Notes under the pieces: model-generated
Told to the model about the DNA's origin: nothing
The model's database searches: none
Seen by the model: the letters and a program-made list of their open reading frames with translations, nothing else
Assembly (NCBI GenBank): GCA_964423615.1
Contig: CAYRFQ010000001.1
Location: forward strand, 62,001 to 126,000
DNA from: CAYRFQ01 sp964423615
GTDB lineage: Bacteria > Planctomycetota > Planctomycetia > Gemmatales > Gemmataceae
Direction of reading: 5' to 3'
Length of the DNA: 64,000 nucleotides
In this document: positions 1 to 9,492 of the stretch, piece by piece
Position numbering within the stretch: position 1 is the first letter of the stretch
Layout: every line of letters begins with the position of its first letter
Position numbers and translations under genes: made by a program

Positions 1-1
1 T

Positions 2-253
2 TGCGGTAGTTCGGACACTGGAAAAGGTGAAATCCGGATTTACGATGCCAACAAAGGTAATCTGCTCACGAAGCTCAAGAGCATCACTGGGCCGATTTAC
101 TCCGCCCAATTTAGTCCTGATGGAAAAGTCATCGCTTCGGCTGGTTTCGAAGGTGTTGTGCGTTTCCACGATGCAAAGACGGGGACCTTGATCCGCGAGT
201 TAGTTCCGTTTCCCTTACGAGAACAACAAGCGAAAGCCAGCCAGCAGCAATAA
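2..253 (+). CDS. WD40-repeat protein, C-terminal fragment
   Basis: The open frame enters from the left edge and ends at TAA 251-253, giving 83 residues. It reads as the last one and a half to two WD40 blades: 'GEIRIYDANKGNLL' followed by 'GPIYSAQFSPDGKVIASAG' and 'VVRFHDAKTGTLIREL', with the usual SPDG turn before each strand. The tail is rich in Q and A. The N-terminus lies outside the window, so signal peptide and domain fusions cannot be judged. In planctomycetes such WD40 proteins often lie just upstream of DUF1549/DUF1553 genes, as here; the next start is 66 bases away on the same strand, so cotranscription is likely. Its function is unknown beyond a beta-propeller scaffold. Confidence 0.8.
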   Translation, partial: CGSSDTGKGEIRIYDANKGNLLTKLKSITGPIYSAQFSPDGKVIASAGFEGVVRFHDAKTGTLIRELVPFPLREQQAKASQQQ

Positions 254-319
254 ACGGAAAGCCGCGCTCAAGAGAAAATGCAACAATATTCAAAATCCAC
301 GAACACCCAGAAAGAGATA

Positions 320-3300
320 ATGAGTCACATGTGTACCTCTCCTCGATGGTTGTTAGCGCTTGCTGCGTTATTGCTTTCGGTAGCTTCTCTGCCTGCCGAC
401 CAACCCGAGAAACTCCCGCCAGGTCGGAAGCTCGTCAAAGTTACCGCAACGCCTGCCAAGATCGAGCTGACTCACAAGTTTAGCTACGCCCAGGTCTTGT
501 TGACTGGAGTCCTGGACAACGGCGATACGCTCGACCTCACCCGAATGGCCGAATTGAAAAACCCTCCAACAGCAGTCAAAGTGGATGATCGTCGTCTCGT
601 TCGACCCATTGCCGACGGGTCCGGAACGCTCGAATTTAGGTTCAACGGAAAATCGGTTAATATCCCGTTTACAGTCACGAATCAGAAGAAGCATTACAAA
701 GTGAGTTACGTTCGCGATGTCATTCCAGTAATGTCGAAAGCTGGGTGTAATGCCGGGACATGCCACGGAGCCCAAAAGGGGAAAAACGGTTTCCAACTGT
801 CGCTAAGGGGCTATGACCCGACGTACGACTACCGAGCGTTGACCGACGACATCATGGGCCGTCGATTCAACCGAGCTGCCCCGGACCGGAGTTTAATGTT
901 GCTCAAGCCGACTGGGGAAGTTGCCCACGTCGGTGGCGTGTTGATGCAACCCGGAGACCCGAAGTACGAAATCATCCGTTCGTGGATCAATGACGGGGTG
1001 AAACTAGACGCCGATACGCCTCGAGTCGCTAGCATCCGAGTGATTCCAGGAGAAGCAGTCATCCCGCTGCCAGATATGAAGCAGCAGATGCAGGTGATCG
1101 CGACGTATCCGAATGGCGAGACCCGCGACGTCACCGCCGAAGCTTTTCTCGAAAGCAGCAATACGGAAGTCGCCAAAGTCGACGAAAGAGGCCTTGTGCG
1201 AGCAATCCGACGAGGTGAAACGGCGATCCTAGCTCGCTATGAGGGGAAGTATGTTGCGGCCCCACTAATCGTCATGGGGGATCGTCGCGGGTTCGTTTGG
1301 AAAGAAGTTCCCGAGTACAACTACATCGACTCACTGGTCTACGCCAAACTGAAAAGAGTGAAAGTCCAGGCCGGAGAAGTGTGCACCGACGCCGAGTTCG
1401 TTCGCCGAGTCTACCTCGACCTCACGGGCTTGCCCCCATCCGCCGAGGTTGTGAAAAGTTTCCTGGCCGACAAAACCGAATCACGGAAAAAACGCGAACA
1501 GCTCGTCGACCAACTCATCGGCGATTCCAACTTCGTCGATCACTGGACCAATAAGTGGGCCGACTTACTGCAAGTCAACAGCAAGTTCCTCGGACTCGAA
1601 GGTGCCCGGAAGTTTCGATCGTGGATTCATGATGCCGTCGAAAAGAACATGCCGTATGACAAGTTCAGCTACGAAATCTTGACGGCCCAAGGCTCGAACA
1701 TGCAAAATCCCGCCGCGGCTTACTGGAAGATTCTCCGCAAGCCCGACGAAGCGATGGAGAACACAACGCACTTGTTCCTCGCGGTACGATTTAACTGTAA
1801 CAAGTGTCACGACCACCCCTTCGAACGTTGGACCCAAAACGACTACTATCATTTGGCCGCCTACTTTGCCCAGGTTGGACGTAAAGGGGACCCCAAGTAT
1901 AAAGGCAAACGGATTGGTGGGACGGCCGTGATGGGTGCTCAACCTCTTGTCGAAATCATTTACGATACGAACAAGGGAAAGATGATACACGAACGGACGG
2001 GCCAAGTGGCGCCGCCGACTTTCCCCTTCCTCGAAGACATGAAAGTCAAGGCCCAGAGCCGTCGTGAACAACTCGCCAAATGGATCACGACTCCCAAAAA
2101 TCCGTATTTTGCCAAGAGTTATGTGAATCGAATTTGGGGATATCTGCTTGGCGTCGGTTTGATCGAACCGATCGACGATATTCGTGCGGGCAATCCCCCT
2201 ACCAACCCGGCATTGCTTGAACGCCTCACTCGAGAATTCGTGACGAGTGGTTTTAACGTCCGAAAGATCATGCGTGACATCTGCACGTCGCGTACTTACC
2301 AACATTCGATCAAAACGAACAAGTGGAATGCAGACGACAAAATTAACTATTCCCATGCGTTGGCTCGTAGGCTTCCCGCAGAGGTCCTCTTCGACGCCAT
2401 CCACAAAGTAACTGGGTCGGTTTCCCGGATTCCGGGACTCCCGGCTGGCGCTCGGGCATCTGAACTGGTCAATGCTAACGTGAAATTGCCTGGTGATTTT
2501 CTCAAGCAACTTGGCCGACCACCTCGCGAAAGTTCTTGCGAGTGCGAACGCTCCAACAATCTCATGCTCGCTCCGGTGTTGAACCTGATCAACGGCGAAG
2601 TCCTCAACAATGCCGTCACCGATCCTTCCAACCGTATCAACGCCATGATCGCTCGCGAAAAAGACGACGCCAAAGTCGTCCGAGAGATGTGGCTTTCGAT
2701 CTTGAACCGCCCGCCCACCGAGCGGGAGGTCAAGCTTGGCGTTCAATACATCGCCCAAGGCAAGGTCGAGTGGGCGAAGATGATCGCCAAACGCAAGCAA
2801 CTCGAAAAAGCCGTTCGTGACTACGAACAGCAACTCGACGCGAAACAACCTGCTTGGGAAGCTGGCCTTCGAAAAACCGCCAAATGGACAACGCTCGATG
2901 TCTTGGAGATGAAGTCCAACAACAAGAAAACGACCTTCAAGAAACTGTCTGATGGTTCGGTCCTCGTTGGTGGTTCGCCAATGAAGAAGGAAATGTACAC
3001 AGTCACGGCGAACACCGATCTCCAGAGCATTTCCGCCGTTCGTCTCGAGGCTCTGACCGACAAAAGCCTGGGAGGGAATGGTCCGGGACGATCCGCCAAC
3101 GGAAACTTTGTGCTCAACGAACTCCAACTGTTCGTCCAGCCAATAGACAAGAAAGCGAAAGCTCGACGGATCAACTTCGGTCGTGCGATCGCTGACTTCT
3201 CACAACAAAACTTCGACGTCAACCGAGCTCGCGACAATCGACCGAACACCGGGTGGGCGATCCACCCTCAAACCGGGAAAAATCACGTCGCGATCTTTGA

Positions 3301-3661
3301 GACCCAAGCGCGAGTTGGTTATCCTAAAGGTACCAAGTTGACGCTAAAATTCATGCACAACTATCAAGACGGCACGCACGTTATTGGGCGATTCCGATTG
3401 TCTGTTACAAAGATGTCGCCACCGTTAAACTTGAAGTTGTTGCCGAAGAACATTGCTCGAGTTCTGGAAGTGTCCGCAGAGAAACGCAATCCGCAACAGA
3501 AGGCGGTGATCCAGAATTACTATCGCGGGAAGGATCAACAGTTGCCGAAGTTGCGGGCCACATTGAACGAATATCCGGTGCCGAATGATCCACGAGGGGT
3601 CGGTGCCCAAGACTTGGCCTGGGCACTGTTGAATAGCCGGGCATTTTTGTTTAACCGATAA
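320..3661 (+). CDS. DUF1549/DUF1553 secreted planctomycete cytochrome-like protein
   Basis: This is a large exported protein of the DUF1549-DUF1553 family. I chose ATG 320 because it places a clean signal peptide ('RWLLALAALLLSVASL') at the N-terminus; an in-frame ATG at 278 would add 14 residues. In order it holds a beta-sandwich N-terminal part, a cytochrome-like motif C-N-A-G-T-C-H near residue 143 (C-x4-CH, not the standard CxxCH), a bacterial Ig-like segment (about 230-320), DUF1549 with 'CNKCHDHPFERW' near residue 491, then DUF1553. A coiled coil ('KRKQLEKAVRDYEQQL') and a jelly-roll-like segment are inserted before the terminal 'LAWALLNSRAFLFNR', the usual DUF1553 end. Family members almost always sit beside DUF1501 genes, as here (118 bases downstream). 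The substrate is unknown; extracytoplasmic redox or polysaccharide roles have been proposed for the family. Confidence 0.9.
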   Translation: MSHMCTSPRWLLALAALLLSVASLPADQPEKLPPGRKLVKVTATPAKIELTHKFSYAQVLLTGVLDNGDTLDLTRMAELKNPPTAVKVDDRRLVRPIADGSGTLEFRFNGKSVNIPFTVTNQKKHYKVSYVRDVIPVMSKAGCNAGTCHGAQKGKNGFQLSLRGYDPTYDYRALTDDIMGRRFNRAAPDRSLMLLKPTGEVAHVGGVLMQPGDPKYEIIRSWINDGVKLDADTPRVASIRVIPGEAVIPLPDMKQQMQVIATYPNGETRDVTAEAFLESSNTEVAKVDERGLVRAIRRGETAILARYEGKYVAAPLIVMGDRRGFVWKEVPEYNYIDSLVYAKLKRVKVQAGEVCTDAEFVRRVYLDLTGLPPSAEVVKSFLADKTESRKKREQLVDQLIGDSNFVDHWTNKWADLLQVNSKFLGLEGARKFRSWIHDAVEKNMPYDKFSYEILTAQGSNMQNPAAAYWKILRKPDEAMENTTHLFLAVRFNCNKCHDHPFERWTQNDYYHLAAYFAQVGRKGDPKYKGKRIGGTAVMGAQPLVEIIYDTNKGKMIHERTGQVAPPTFPFLEDMKVKAQSRREQLAKWITTPKNPYFAKSYVNRIWGYLLGVGLIEPIDDIRAGNPPTNPALLERLTREFVTSGFNVRKIMRDICTSRTYQHSIKTNKWNADDKINYSHALARRLPAEVLFDAIHKVTGSVSRIPGLPAGARASELVNANVKLPGDFLKQLGRPPRESSCECERSNNLMLAPVLNLINGEVLNNAVTDPSNRINAMIAREKDDAKVVREMWLSILNRPPTEREVKLGVQYIAQGKVEWAKMIAKRKQLEKAVRDYEQQLDAKQPAWEAGLRKTAKWTTLDVLEMKSNNKKTTFKKLSDGSVLVGGSPMKKEMYTVTANTDLQSISAVRLEALTDKSLGGNGPGRSANGNFVLNELQLFVQPIDKKAKARRINFGRAIADFSQQNFDVNRARDNRPNTGWAIHPQTGKNHVAIFETQARVGYPKGTKLTLKFMHNYQDGTHVIGRFRLSVTKMSPPLNLKLLPKNIARVLEVSAEKRNPQQKAVIQNYYRGKDQQLPKLRATLNEYPVPNDPRGVGAQDLAWALLNSRAFLFNR

Positions 3662-3778
3662 AGACTGTAATTGCCAGACTCGGATGACACTTGCCATTTG
3701 GAATTGCAAACTGTCGTGCGAGTCTGAACAGCGATAGAACAAATAATCCTCTTTAATCTTGCTAGGGAGAACTAAATC

Positions 3779-5239
3779 ATGCTCGTCATCCCGGGCCAAA
3801 CAAACAAGGACACCTGCGACGGTGTAACAAGACGTGAGCTTATTCGCGTCGGTGGTTCGGCCGTTCTCGGCTTGAGCCTTGCTGACGTACTCCGAGAAAA
3901 GGCAACCGCCAATGAGGGCGACGCTCCGCGTGGTCGTGGATTTGGTGCGGCCGACAGCGTCATCTTGATTTACCTCCAAGGTGGACCGAGCCAGTTGGAT
4001 TTGTGGGATCCCAAAGACAACGTCCCCGACCGCGTCAAGAGTGTCTTTCGGGCAATCAATACTTGTACTCCTGGCGTTCGCGTGACCGAGTTGATGCCCA
4101 AGTTCGCTCGTGCTCTCGACAAGGTGACGCTCATCCGATCCATGAGCTATACCCCTGTTGGGTTGTTCAACCACACGGCTGCCATCTACCAAATGCTGAC
4201 TGGCTATCAGGCAACGGCCGTGAGCCCGTCCGGCCAACTGGAGCCGCCAACTCCCAAGGACTTCCCGAACATCGGATGTAACGTGGCTCGTCTGAAGCCA
4301 CCAACAGTCCCGATGCTCCCGTTCGTGATGATGCCCCGACCGTTGCAAGAGAGTAACGTTGTCAACAAAGGCGGGACCGCTGGCTTCCTCGGTCGAGCTC
4401 ACGACCCTTATTACCTGTTCCCGCCGGGCAACGACGACGATATGAATAAAATGTCGCGAGTTCGTGTCGACGATCTCCGACTTCGTCCCGAAGTTTCGGC
4501 CACGCGACTGCGTCGCCGGGGTCGCTTGCTCGAACAAATCGACCAGGGAATGCCTGCCCTCGAACAAGCAACTCGGGAGTACGATCTCGATTCGTATTAT
4601 CAGACGGCACTCAACCTGGTAGTTTCCGGACGTGCTCGGAATGCATTCGACCTTTCCCGCGAAACTGAAACGACCCGAAACACTTACGGCAAGAATACGT
4701 TCGGTCAGTGCTGTCTGCTGGCTCGTCGTTTGATCGAGGCTGGCACTCGCTTCGTCGAAGTGAACTGGCCCAAAGTCGCGAATTCGAACAACCACTCGTG
4801 GGATGTTCACAGTGGATTGACCAACCGAATGAAGAATCAGTCAGGACCGATGTTCGACCAAGGACTCTCGGCGCTCATCACTGACCTGCACACGCGAGGC
4901 TTGCTCGATCGAACCCTCGTAGTCGCTGTAGGCGAATTCGGACGAAGTCCGCAGCGTGGCTTGAGTACTTCCGGCAACAACAACAGCAACGATGGTCGTG
5001 ACCACTGGCCCTACTGCTATACGGCCTGTATCGCTGGTGCCGGCGTGAAAAGAAACTTCGTGTACGGGCGATCGGACCGCACCTCGTCCTCGCCACTCGA
5101 AAATCCTGTGCACCCGACTGACCTGTTGGCCACCATCTACCACTCAGTGGGGATCAATCCACACAGCATCATGCATAACCATTTGAATCAGCCTCGTGAA
5201 TTGGTGCAAGGGAATGTGATCAACGGTATCCTCCGATGA
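3779..5239 (+). CDS. DUF1501 domain protein (alkaline-phosphatase-fold), Tat-type N-terminus
   Basis: A 486-residue DUF1501 protein. It starts at ATG 3779 behind GGGAGAA at a good distance. The N-terminus has 'TRRELIRVGGSAVLGLSLADVL', which resembles the RR-containing Tat leader seen in this family. Family hallmarks are 'VILIYLQGGPSQLDLWDPK' near residue 60, 'LDKVTLIRSMSY', 'TFGQCCLLARRLIEAGTRFVEV', 'LLDRTLVVAVGEFGRSP' and the late 'GRDHWPYCYTACIAGAGVK' metal-site region. The DUF1501 fold belongs to the sulfatase/alkaline phosphatase superfamily, but activity has not been established for these planctomycete copies. It follows the DUF1549/DUF1553 gene by 118 bases and is the standard partner, so the two probably form one operon. 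A clear terminator hairpin lies 190 bases downstream. Confidence 0.92.
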   Translation: MLVIPGQTNKDTCDGVTRRELIRVGGSAVLGLSLADVLREKATANEGDAPRGRGFGAADSVILIYLQGGPSQLDLWDPKDNVPDRVKSVFRAINTCTPGVRVTELMPKFARALDKVTLIRSMSYTPVGLFNHTAAIYQMLTGYQATAVSPSGQLEPPTPKDFPNIGCNVARLKPPTVPMLPFVMMPRPLQESNVVNKGGTAGFLGRAHDPYYLFPPGNDDDMNKMSRVRVDDLRLRPEVSATRLRRRGRLLEQIDQGMPALEQATREYDLDSYYQTALNLVVSGRARNAFDLSRETETTRNTYGKNTFGQCCLLARRLIEAGTRFVEVNWPKVANSNNHSWDVHSGLTNRMKNQSGPMFDQGLSALITDLHTRGLLDRTLVVAVGEFGRSPQRGLSTSGNNNSNDGRDHWPYCYTACIAGAGVKRNFVYGRSDRTSSSPLENPVHPTDLLATIYHSVGINPHSIMHNHLNQPRELVQGNVINGILR

Positions 5240-5731
5240 TTTGTGTTCGAGTGGAACTCGCAGGAACTGACTCCCGAGTACGTTTCCGAGGTCTGAAGTT
5301 GTTCTGTCGACCAACATAAACACTCAACCCAGAGAACAAGAACGGAGTGTTTTTCCCGGCGATTTCACAGTCTGGAATCAGCGAAGCCTCTCTTTCAGAA
5401 CCTTCTGTCCATACGAACCGAAGGTTCTCGAAGGAGGGGCTTCGAGCTTTTTTCAACACCGATAGAGCAAAGGCTAAGATTTCGCATGCCCCATTCTACG
5501 CAGTTGAGCCCTTTTGGGACAGTTTCTTACACCTTCCGCCCACATGACTGAAGTCCAAAATCGCCTGGAGTTTCCTCGACTCTTTTTTCCTATCGCACAG
5601 GAATAGTCCACGTGGTATGCTCCGTTATCCCTGGATAGGATATCCAAGGACGGCAAGAAAATACGTCTGGTCATACGCACGCTCAGCCGTTACCTTTCTG
5701 GAGGTATTTTCGCCAGATACCCGAGCAAGCG
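5240..5731. other. Intergenic stretch with terminator
   Basis: Non-coding by appearance. The only structure I see is the hairpin plus T-run at 5427-5453; the short open frames here have no ribosome binding site or recognisable product. Confidence 0.6.
5427..5453 (+). terminator. Intrinsic terminator
   Basis: A perfect 7-bp stem CTCGAAG/CTTCGAG with loop GAGGGG is followed at once by C and six T. It reads in the plus direction and would end transcription of the DUF1549-DUF1501 unit. It lies about 190 bases after the DUF1501 stop, which leaves a long 3' untranslated region or a short separate transcript. Confidence 0.8.
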
Positions 5732-6709
5732 ATGGAAGGAGCCATTGGGGACAACGCCATGATGCAAATGACGGACCAGGAAGCGACCAGGACGTATGAA
5801 CAACTCGCACAGTTGTACGACCGACAAGGCCAAGGAAAGCTAAGGGATTGGTTCTTGGTACTTGCCGCCGACTCGGCGTATAACGTTGGTAACGAGAACG
5901 AAGCCGAACGACTTCGCTCGCAACTCTTGGCGGTCAATCCCCATCACCTGTTGAAACCTTTTGCCTCCATTATGGAGGCCCTCAAGTCTCCCGACATCCA
6001 GAGCTACGTCGCTGATCTACGTCGAACGTATCCACCCGATACAGCATCGCAACTCTTGCGGACTCAGGTTCCAAACTCTCCGCAGCCTGAAACGCCCCGG
6101 TCCAATCAATATCTCGGTTTCACGAATGCCAGCGATAGCACACTTGACATGGCCTTTGGCGCGGACATGGCTGCCCAACAGCCCGCTACAAAGCCAGTTC
6201 CGATTCCTCGTCCGCAGCCACAGAACCCACCACAGTCTATCCCTTCCCAGGTCCAGCCGAAAGAATCCAGGACATCGCCCCAAACGCAGACGCCCAGTCC
6301 AACTCGGATTCCTCATCAGACACCAGCTACCCAACGGCCGCAGACCCAGACTGCACCGTCAACCGATTCCCCACAAACGAAATCACACGGCCAGCCAAAG
6401 TCTCAACCACAGCCAAGGTCACAACCGCAGCCAAAGAAACCGCAACAATCCCCTCCGAAACGGACGACTCCTGCTCCATTGCCCTCGGCGCCAGTGTCGA
6501 ATAGCGATGGGGCCACGAACGGAATTCCTAAACCGAGTGCTTCATCTGAGCCTACACCCATTGCAGCGGACTCGGAGTCTGCTACGTCAATGGTTAGTTA
6601 TTGGATGTCTACGGTGTTGTTTGTGATTGTATTCACCTCCGGGCTGTTGTTGGGTGCGTACACATTCGCCAAACCTTTTCTGCCGGAGAATTTTCTCGGC
6701 CTGCGGTAA
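5732..6709 (+). CDS. Pro/Gln-rich protein with C-terminal membrane anchor, unknown function
   Basis: A 325-residue protein I do not recognise. Residues 1-105 look like a small helical, TPR-like domain ('RTYEQLAQLYDRQGQGKLRDWFLVLAADSAYNVGNENEAERL'). Residues about 145-275 are a low-complexity linker dominated by P, Q, S and T, with repeated PQP and QPK units. Residues about 290-310 ('YWMSTVLFVIVFTSGLLLGAY') form a single transmembrane helix close to the C-terminus, so the folded N-terminal part is probably cytoplasmic and tethered by a flexible arm. Starts at ATG 5732 or at ATG 5759 (about ten residues shorter) are possible; neither has a strong ribosome binding site. It lies 136 bases before lpxB on the same strand. 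Confidence 0.75.
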   Translation: MEGAIGDNAMMQMTDQEATRTYEQLAQLYDRQGQGKLRDWFLVLAADSAYNVGNENEAERLRSQLLAVNPHHLLKPFASIMEALKSPDIQSYVADLRRTYPPDTASQLLRTQVPNSPQPETPRSNQYLGFTNASDSTLDMAFGADMAAQQPATKPVPIPRPQPQNPPQSIPSQVQPKESRTSPQTQTPSPTRIPHQTPATQRPQTQTAPSTDSPQTKSHGQPKSQPQPRSQPQPKKPQQSPPKRTTPAPLPSAPVSNSDGATNGIPKPSASSEPTPIAADSESATSMVSYWMSTVLFVIVFTSGLLLGAYTFAKPFLPENFLGLR

Positions 6710-6845
6710 AATCGTCGAAGTGATTGGGCCGTTTTAGAGTGAGTCAAAGTCTACCAAGTGTAATCCAAGGCTGGAGAGCGGAAATCCACTCGAGAAAACG
6801 GCCAAACATATCCGTAGTCTTACCCCTCTGAACAAGGTTGCAAGG

Positions 6846-8009
6846 ATGCGTCTATTCATAAGTGTTGGGGAACCCAGCGGTGATCTCCATGCAGCAACAT
6901 TGATCCGCGAACTGCGCCGGCGTCTTCCAGACGTCGAAATTGTCGGTTTTGGTGGTGAGAAAATGGAAGCAGCAGGTTGTCAACTGCTCTATCCGCTATG
7001 TCAACTTGCCGTCATGTGGTTCTTGCGGGTCTTGGCCAACATCCATGTTTTTTTGGGACTGATCTTCAAGGCAGATCGATATTTTCGCCATCACAAACCT
7101 GATGCACTCATTTTGATCGACTATCCAGGATTCAACCTCATGCTCGCTCGCCGAGCTGCTTTGCACGGAATTCCGGTTTTCTATTTTTTGCCACCGCAAG
7201 TTTGGGCCTGGGACGGTGATCGGGTCAAGCGGATTCGCAAATATGTCGATCACGTTCTATGCGCATTACCGTTCGAGCAAGAATGGTATGCTGAGCACTA
7301 CGTGAATTCCCATTGGGTGGGGCATCCTTACTTTGATGAACTAACTCAACAAGAACTCGATGACGAGTTCCTGAACAGCCAGCGGGCTGAAGGAAGCACG
7401 ATTATTGGGTTATTACCGGGATCACGCACGCAGGAGGTCGAGAAGAATTTTCAGACCATGCTTGAGACGGCGAAACGGATTCACAAACAACGTCCTGACA
7501 CCAAGTTCCTTGTAGCGAATTTCAAAGAGCAACATCGGAAGTTGATTGAACTTCAAATGGGTTCTTCCGGAATTCCCATCGAAACTTATGTGGGACGAAC
7601 CCCAGAAATTATCGAACTCGCTCATTCGTGCATTTCTGTGTCAGGGTCGGTAGGTCTCGAGTTGATGTATCGAACTACGCCTACGGCCGTGCTTTACAAA
7701 GTTACTCGATGGGAGATGACTCTTGCCAAGTGGCTCAAGACGTGTGATTACATTAGCCTCGTGAACTTAATCGCCAAGAGAGAACTTTTTCCGGAGTTCC
7801 TGGTTGATTACTGTCCAGCCCAGGAGCTTTCGGAACTTCTGCTCGGTTGGCTCCATGAACCTGAGGAATACAGCCGATTGGTGGACGAATTGGGCCAGTT
7901 ACGAGATAATGTTGGGGAACCGGGGGCCAGTGCACGAGTAGGCGCATACATCGCCGAGGCGTTGGGGTGTGGGTCCGTCTCGGGGGATTCCAGACGCAAA
8001 GCCGCTTGA
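6846..8009 (+). CDS. lpxB: Lipid-A-disaccharide synthase
   Basis: LpxB joins UDP-2,3-diacylglucosamine and lipid X (2,3-diacylglucosamine-1-phosphate) to give the tetra-acylated disaccharide of lipid A, at the inner face of the cytoplasmic membrane (GT19). The 387-residue length fits the family. Visible signatures are the N-terminal 'ISVGEPSGDLHAATLIREL', 'ALILIDYPGFNLMLARRA', 'FYFLPPQVWAWDGDRVKRI' and 'IGLLPGSRTQEVEKNFQTML', with the acceptor/donor region 'HSCISVSGSVGLELMYRTTPTAVLYK'. It shows that this planctomycete makes lipid A. No other lpx gene is in the window. It converges with the carrier gene on the minus strand; a small hairpin lies between them. Confidence 0.95.
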   Translation: MRLFISVGEPSGDLHAATLIRELRRRLPDVEIVGFGGEKMEAAGCQLLYPLCQLAVMWFLRVLANIHVFLGLIFKADRYFRHHKPDALILIDYPGFNLMLARRAALHGIPVFYFLPPQVWAWDGDRVKRIRKYVDHVLCALPFEQEWYAEHYVNSHWVGHPYFDELTQQELDDEFLNSQRAEGSTIIGLLPGSRTQEVEKNFQTMLETAKRIHKQRPDTKFLVANFKEQHRKLIELQMGSSGIPIETYVGRTPEIIELAHSCISVSGSVGLELMYRTTPTAVLYKVTRWEMTLAKWLKTCDYISLVNLIAKRELFPEFLVDYCPAQELSELLLGWLHEPEEYSRLVDELGQLRDNVGEPGASARVGAYIAEALGCGSVSGDSRRKAA

Positions 8010-8013
8010 GAAA

Positions 8014-8032
8014 TGAGGAACCTTGCTCCTCA
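8014..8032. terminator. Short hairpin between convergent genes
   Basis: TGAGGA/TCCTCA, a 6-bp stem with a 7-base loop, 5 bases after the lpxB stop. It has no T-run, so it is a weak candidate for a terminator. Confidence 0.3.
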
Positions 8033-8091
8033 GGCGTGTTGTTGTGACGGTGGGAAATTGTGGACGATCTTCTCGATTTCAGTGAATAAAA

Positions 8092-9492
8092 TCAATCAGG
8101 GAGTCTGTTCCTTAGAAGGACCTGCCGCCTACTTTGTTTTGGGGTATCTGTTGGTTTTTGATTCCGTAAGCTCCGACCCATCAACAAACTCGTTGTTAAG
8201 TATCCAAGTCCAAAAACGACTCCAATCCAGCTTAGCCAAGTTAACAATTCTGCTTTCGCCAAGAAAGCCAATAATCCGGATGCGATCAAAGTCGCGACTG
8301 GGATAAGGATGCCCAGAGTCCACGCTCGTACTCGAGTTCGGATGTCCTTCGTAAATTCATTTGTGACCAATTGCATGACAGGATTACGAATTCCGAATCG
8401 CAACTCCGTTTCCACGAAGCGGCAAACCACCGCTAACGATAACGTTAATGTTCCCAGGTTCAATGCGAGGGCAATCAGGAACGTTAGGGCATAGAGAGAG
8501 TGGACCGTAGCTGTTCCCAACCACCGAATGAGCCGACTCACGACGAGGAGTTGAAGGCCAAGGGAGATGCCTAGTGCGATTTGAGTGTAACGGCCCAGGA
8601 ACTGGGCCATCGATTGTCGAGGAGAATCGTCATCGATTGGCTCTCCCGACAGTTCTGACATAAGTTCTTCGACAAGAGAGTTGAACTCATTTTCGCTGAA
8701 GTAGTTCTGGAAGAACGTGTTGTATTGGTAATAGAGAATCCATCGACAGACGATGAAGACTATGGATGTTACCGTGATCCACAAAAGCAGCTGGTTTTGC
8801 CAAACATAATAAACGAACCCACTGAGGTATCGTGCAGCTTGTACTTCACTGTCGGAAGGAAGAACCTGTTGAGATGAAGAAGAAGGGGTGGTTACTCTTG
8901 GGCTCATTTTTCGAGAGATTCGAGCTACCAGGATAACCGCGACGAGACACGTGGCGAACACCAGCAAAATTAAGTTGATAAGGCCAAGGGCTGCACTAGC
9001 GTTCTCCAGCACGCTCGCACCCACAATCCCTCCCAAGCGACCACCGGCATATACAATCGGGAGTACGCGTTTGATTTCCTCACGATCGAAGTAATCCTGC
9101 AAATAGGTTCCGAAATGGAGTAAAATCATATTGAGGGAGATCTCTCGAGTTACGAATAATATGCCGTATGCAATGACATCCAAATTCGTAAATCGAATGA
9201 TTGTCCAAGAGCCGAGGAAAAGTAGACCCGTCGTCCCAAAGATGAGATAACACGTTGCGACGCTCCCCAAGCGGTTGGCTTGAAAAAAGTAGAAGCTCAC
9301 GCCGATTAAATTGGCAACGGCTATGATTGTATAAGCCGTGGGAAGGTGTGTACTACCAACGGAATTCACAAAGAGCGTGAGGGAAAGGCCATCCGCGAGT
9401 GTGAACCCTCCAAATAGGATCGAGTATACGAAAAAGAAGGGGAGTAGCCGACGCCATTCACCCGGTTGAAGATTGAGTAACTTCTCGAGCAT
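8092..9492 (-). CDS. ATP/ADP translocase-like (Npt1/Npt2-related) MFS carrier
   Basis: A 466-residue polytopic membrane protein with about 11-12 hydrophobic segments. The opening 'MLEKLLNLQPGEWRRLLPFF' and the following 'LADGLSLTLFVNSVGSTHLP' and 'LILRFGTYLQDYFDREE'-like segments match proteins annotated as Npt1/Npt2-family nucleotide transporters. In chlamydiae true members exchange ATP for ADP, but the free-living planctomycete homologues have no proven substrate, so nucleotide exchange is only a family label here. A TTG 39 bases upstream could extend the frame (to 9531), but the ATG at 9492 starts exactly where relatives begin. A hydrophilic loop with acidic residues ('SLVEELMSELSGEPIDDDSP') splits the carrier about two thirds of the way in. 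Confidence 0.75.
   Translation of the reverse strand: MLEKLLNLQPGEWRRLLPFFFVYSILFGGFTLADGLSLTLFVNSVGSTHLPTAYTIIAVANLIGVSFYFFQANRLGSVATCYLIFGTTGLLFLGSWTIIRFTNLDVIAYGILFVTREISLNMILLHFGTYLQDYFDREEIKRVLPIVYAGGRLGGIVGASVLENASAALGLINLILLVFATCLVAVILVARISRKMSPRVTTPSSSSQQVLPSDSEVQAARYLSGFVYYVWQNQLLLWITVTSIVFIVCRWILYYQYNTFFQNYFSENEFNSLVEELMSELSGEPIDDDSPRQSMAQFLGRYTQIALGISLGLQLLVVSRLIRWLGTATVHSLYALTFLIALALNLGTLTLSLAVVCRFVETELRFGIRNPVMQLVTNEFTKDIRTRVRAWTLGILIPVATLIASGLLAFLAKAELLTWLSWIGVVFGLGYLTTSLLMGRSLRNQKPTDTPKQSRRQVLLRNRLPD

Noticed and set aside
1565..3127. Long minus-strand frame opposite the DUF1549/DUF1553 gene
   Set aside because: It mirrors the codons of a well-supported gene; its product has no domain-like features.
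6180..6560. Repetitive C/A-rich stretch as possible satellite DNA
   Set aside because: It is the coding sequence of a Pro/Gln/Ser/Thr linker in an intact reading frame.
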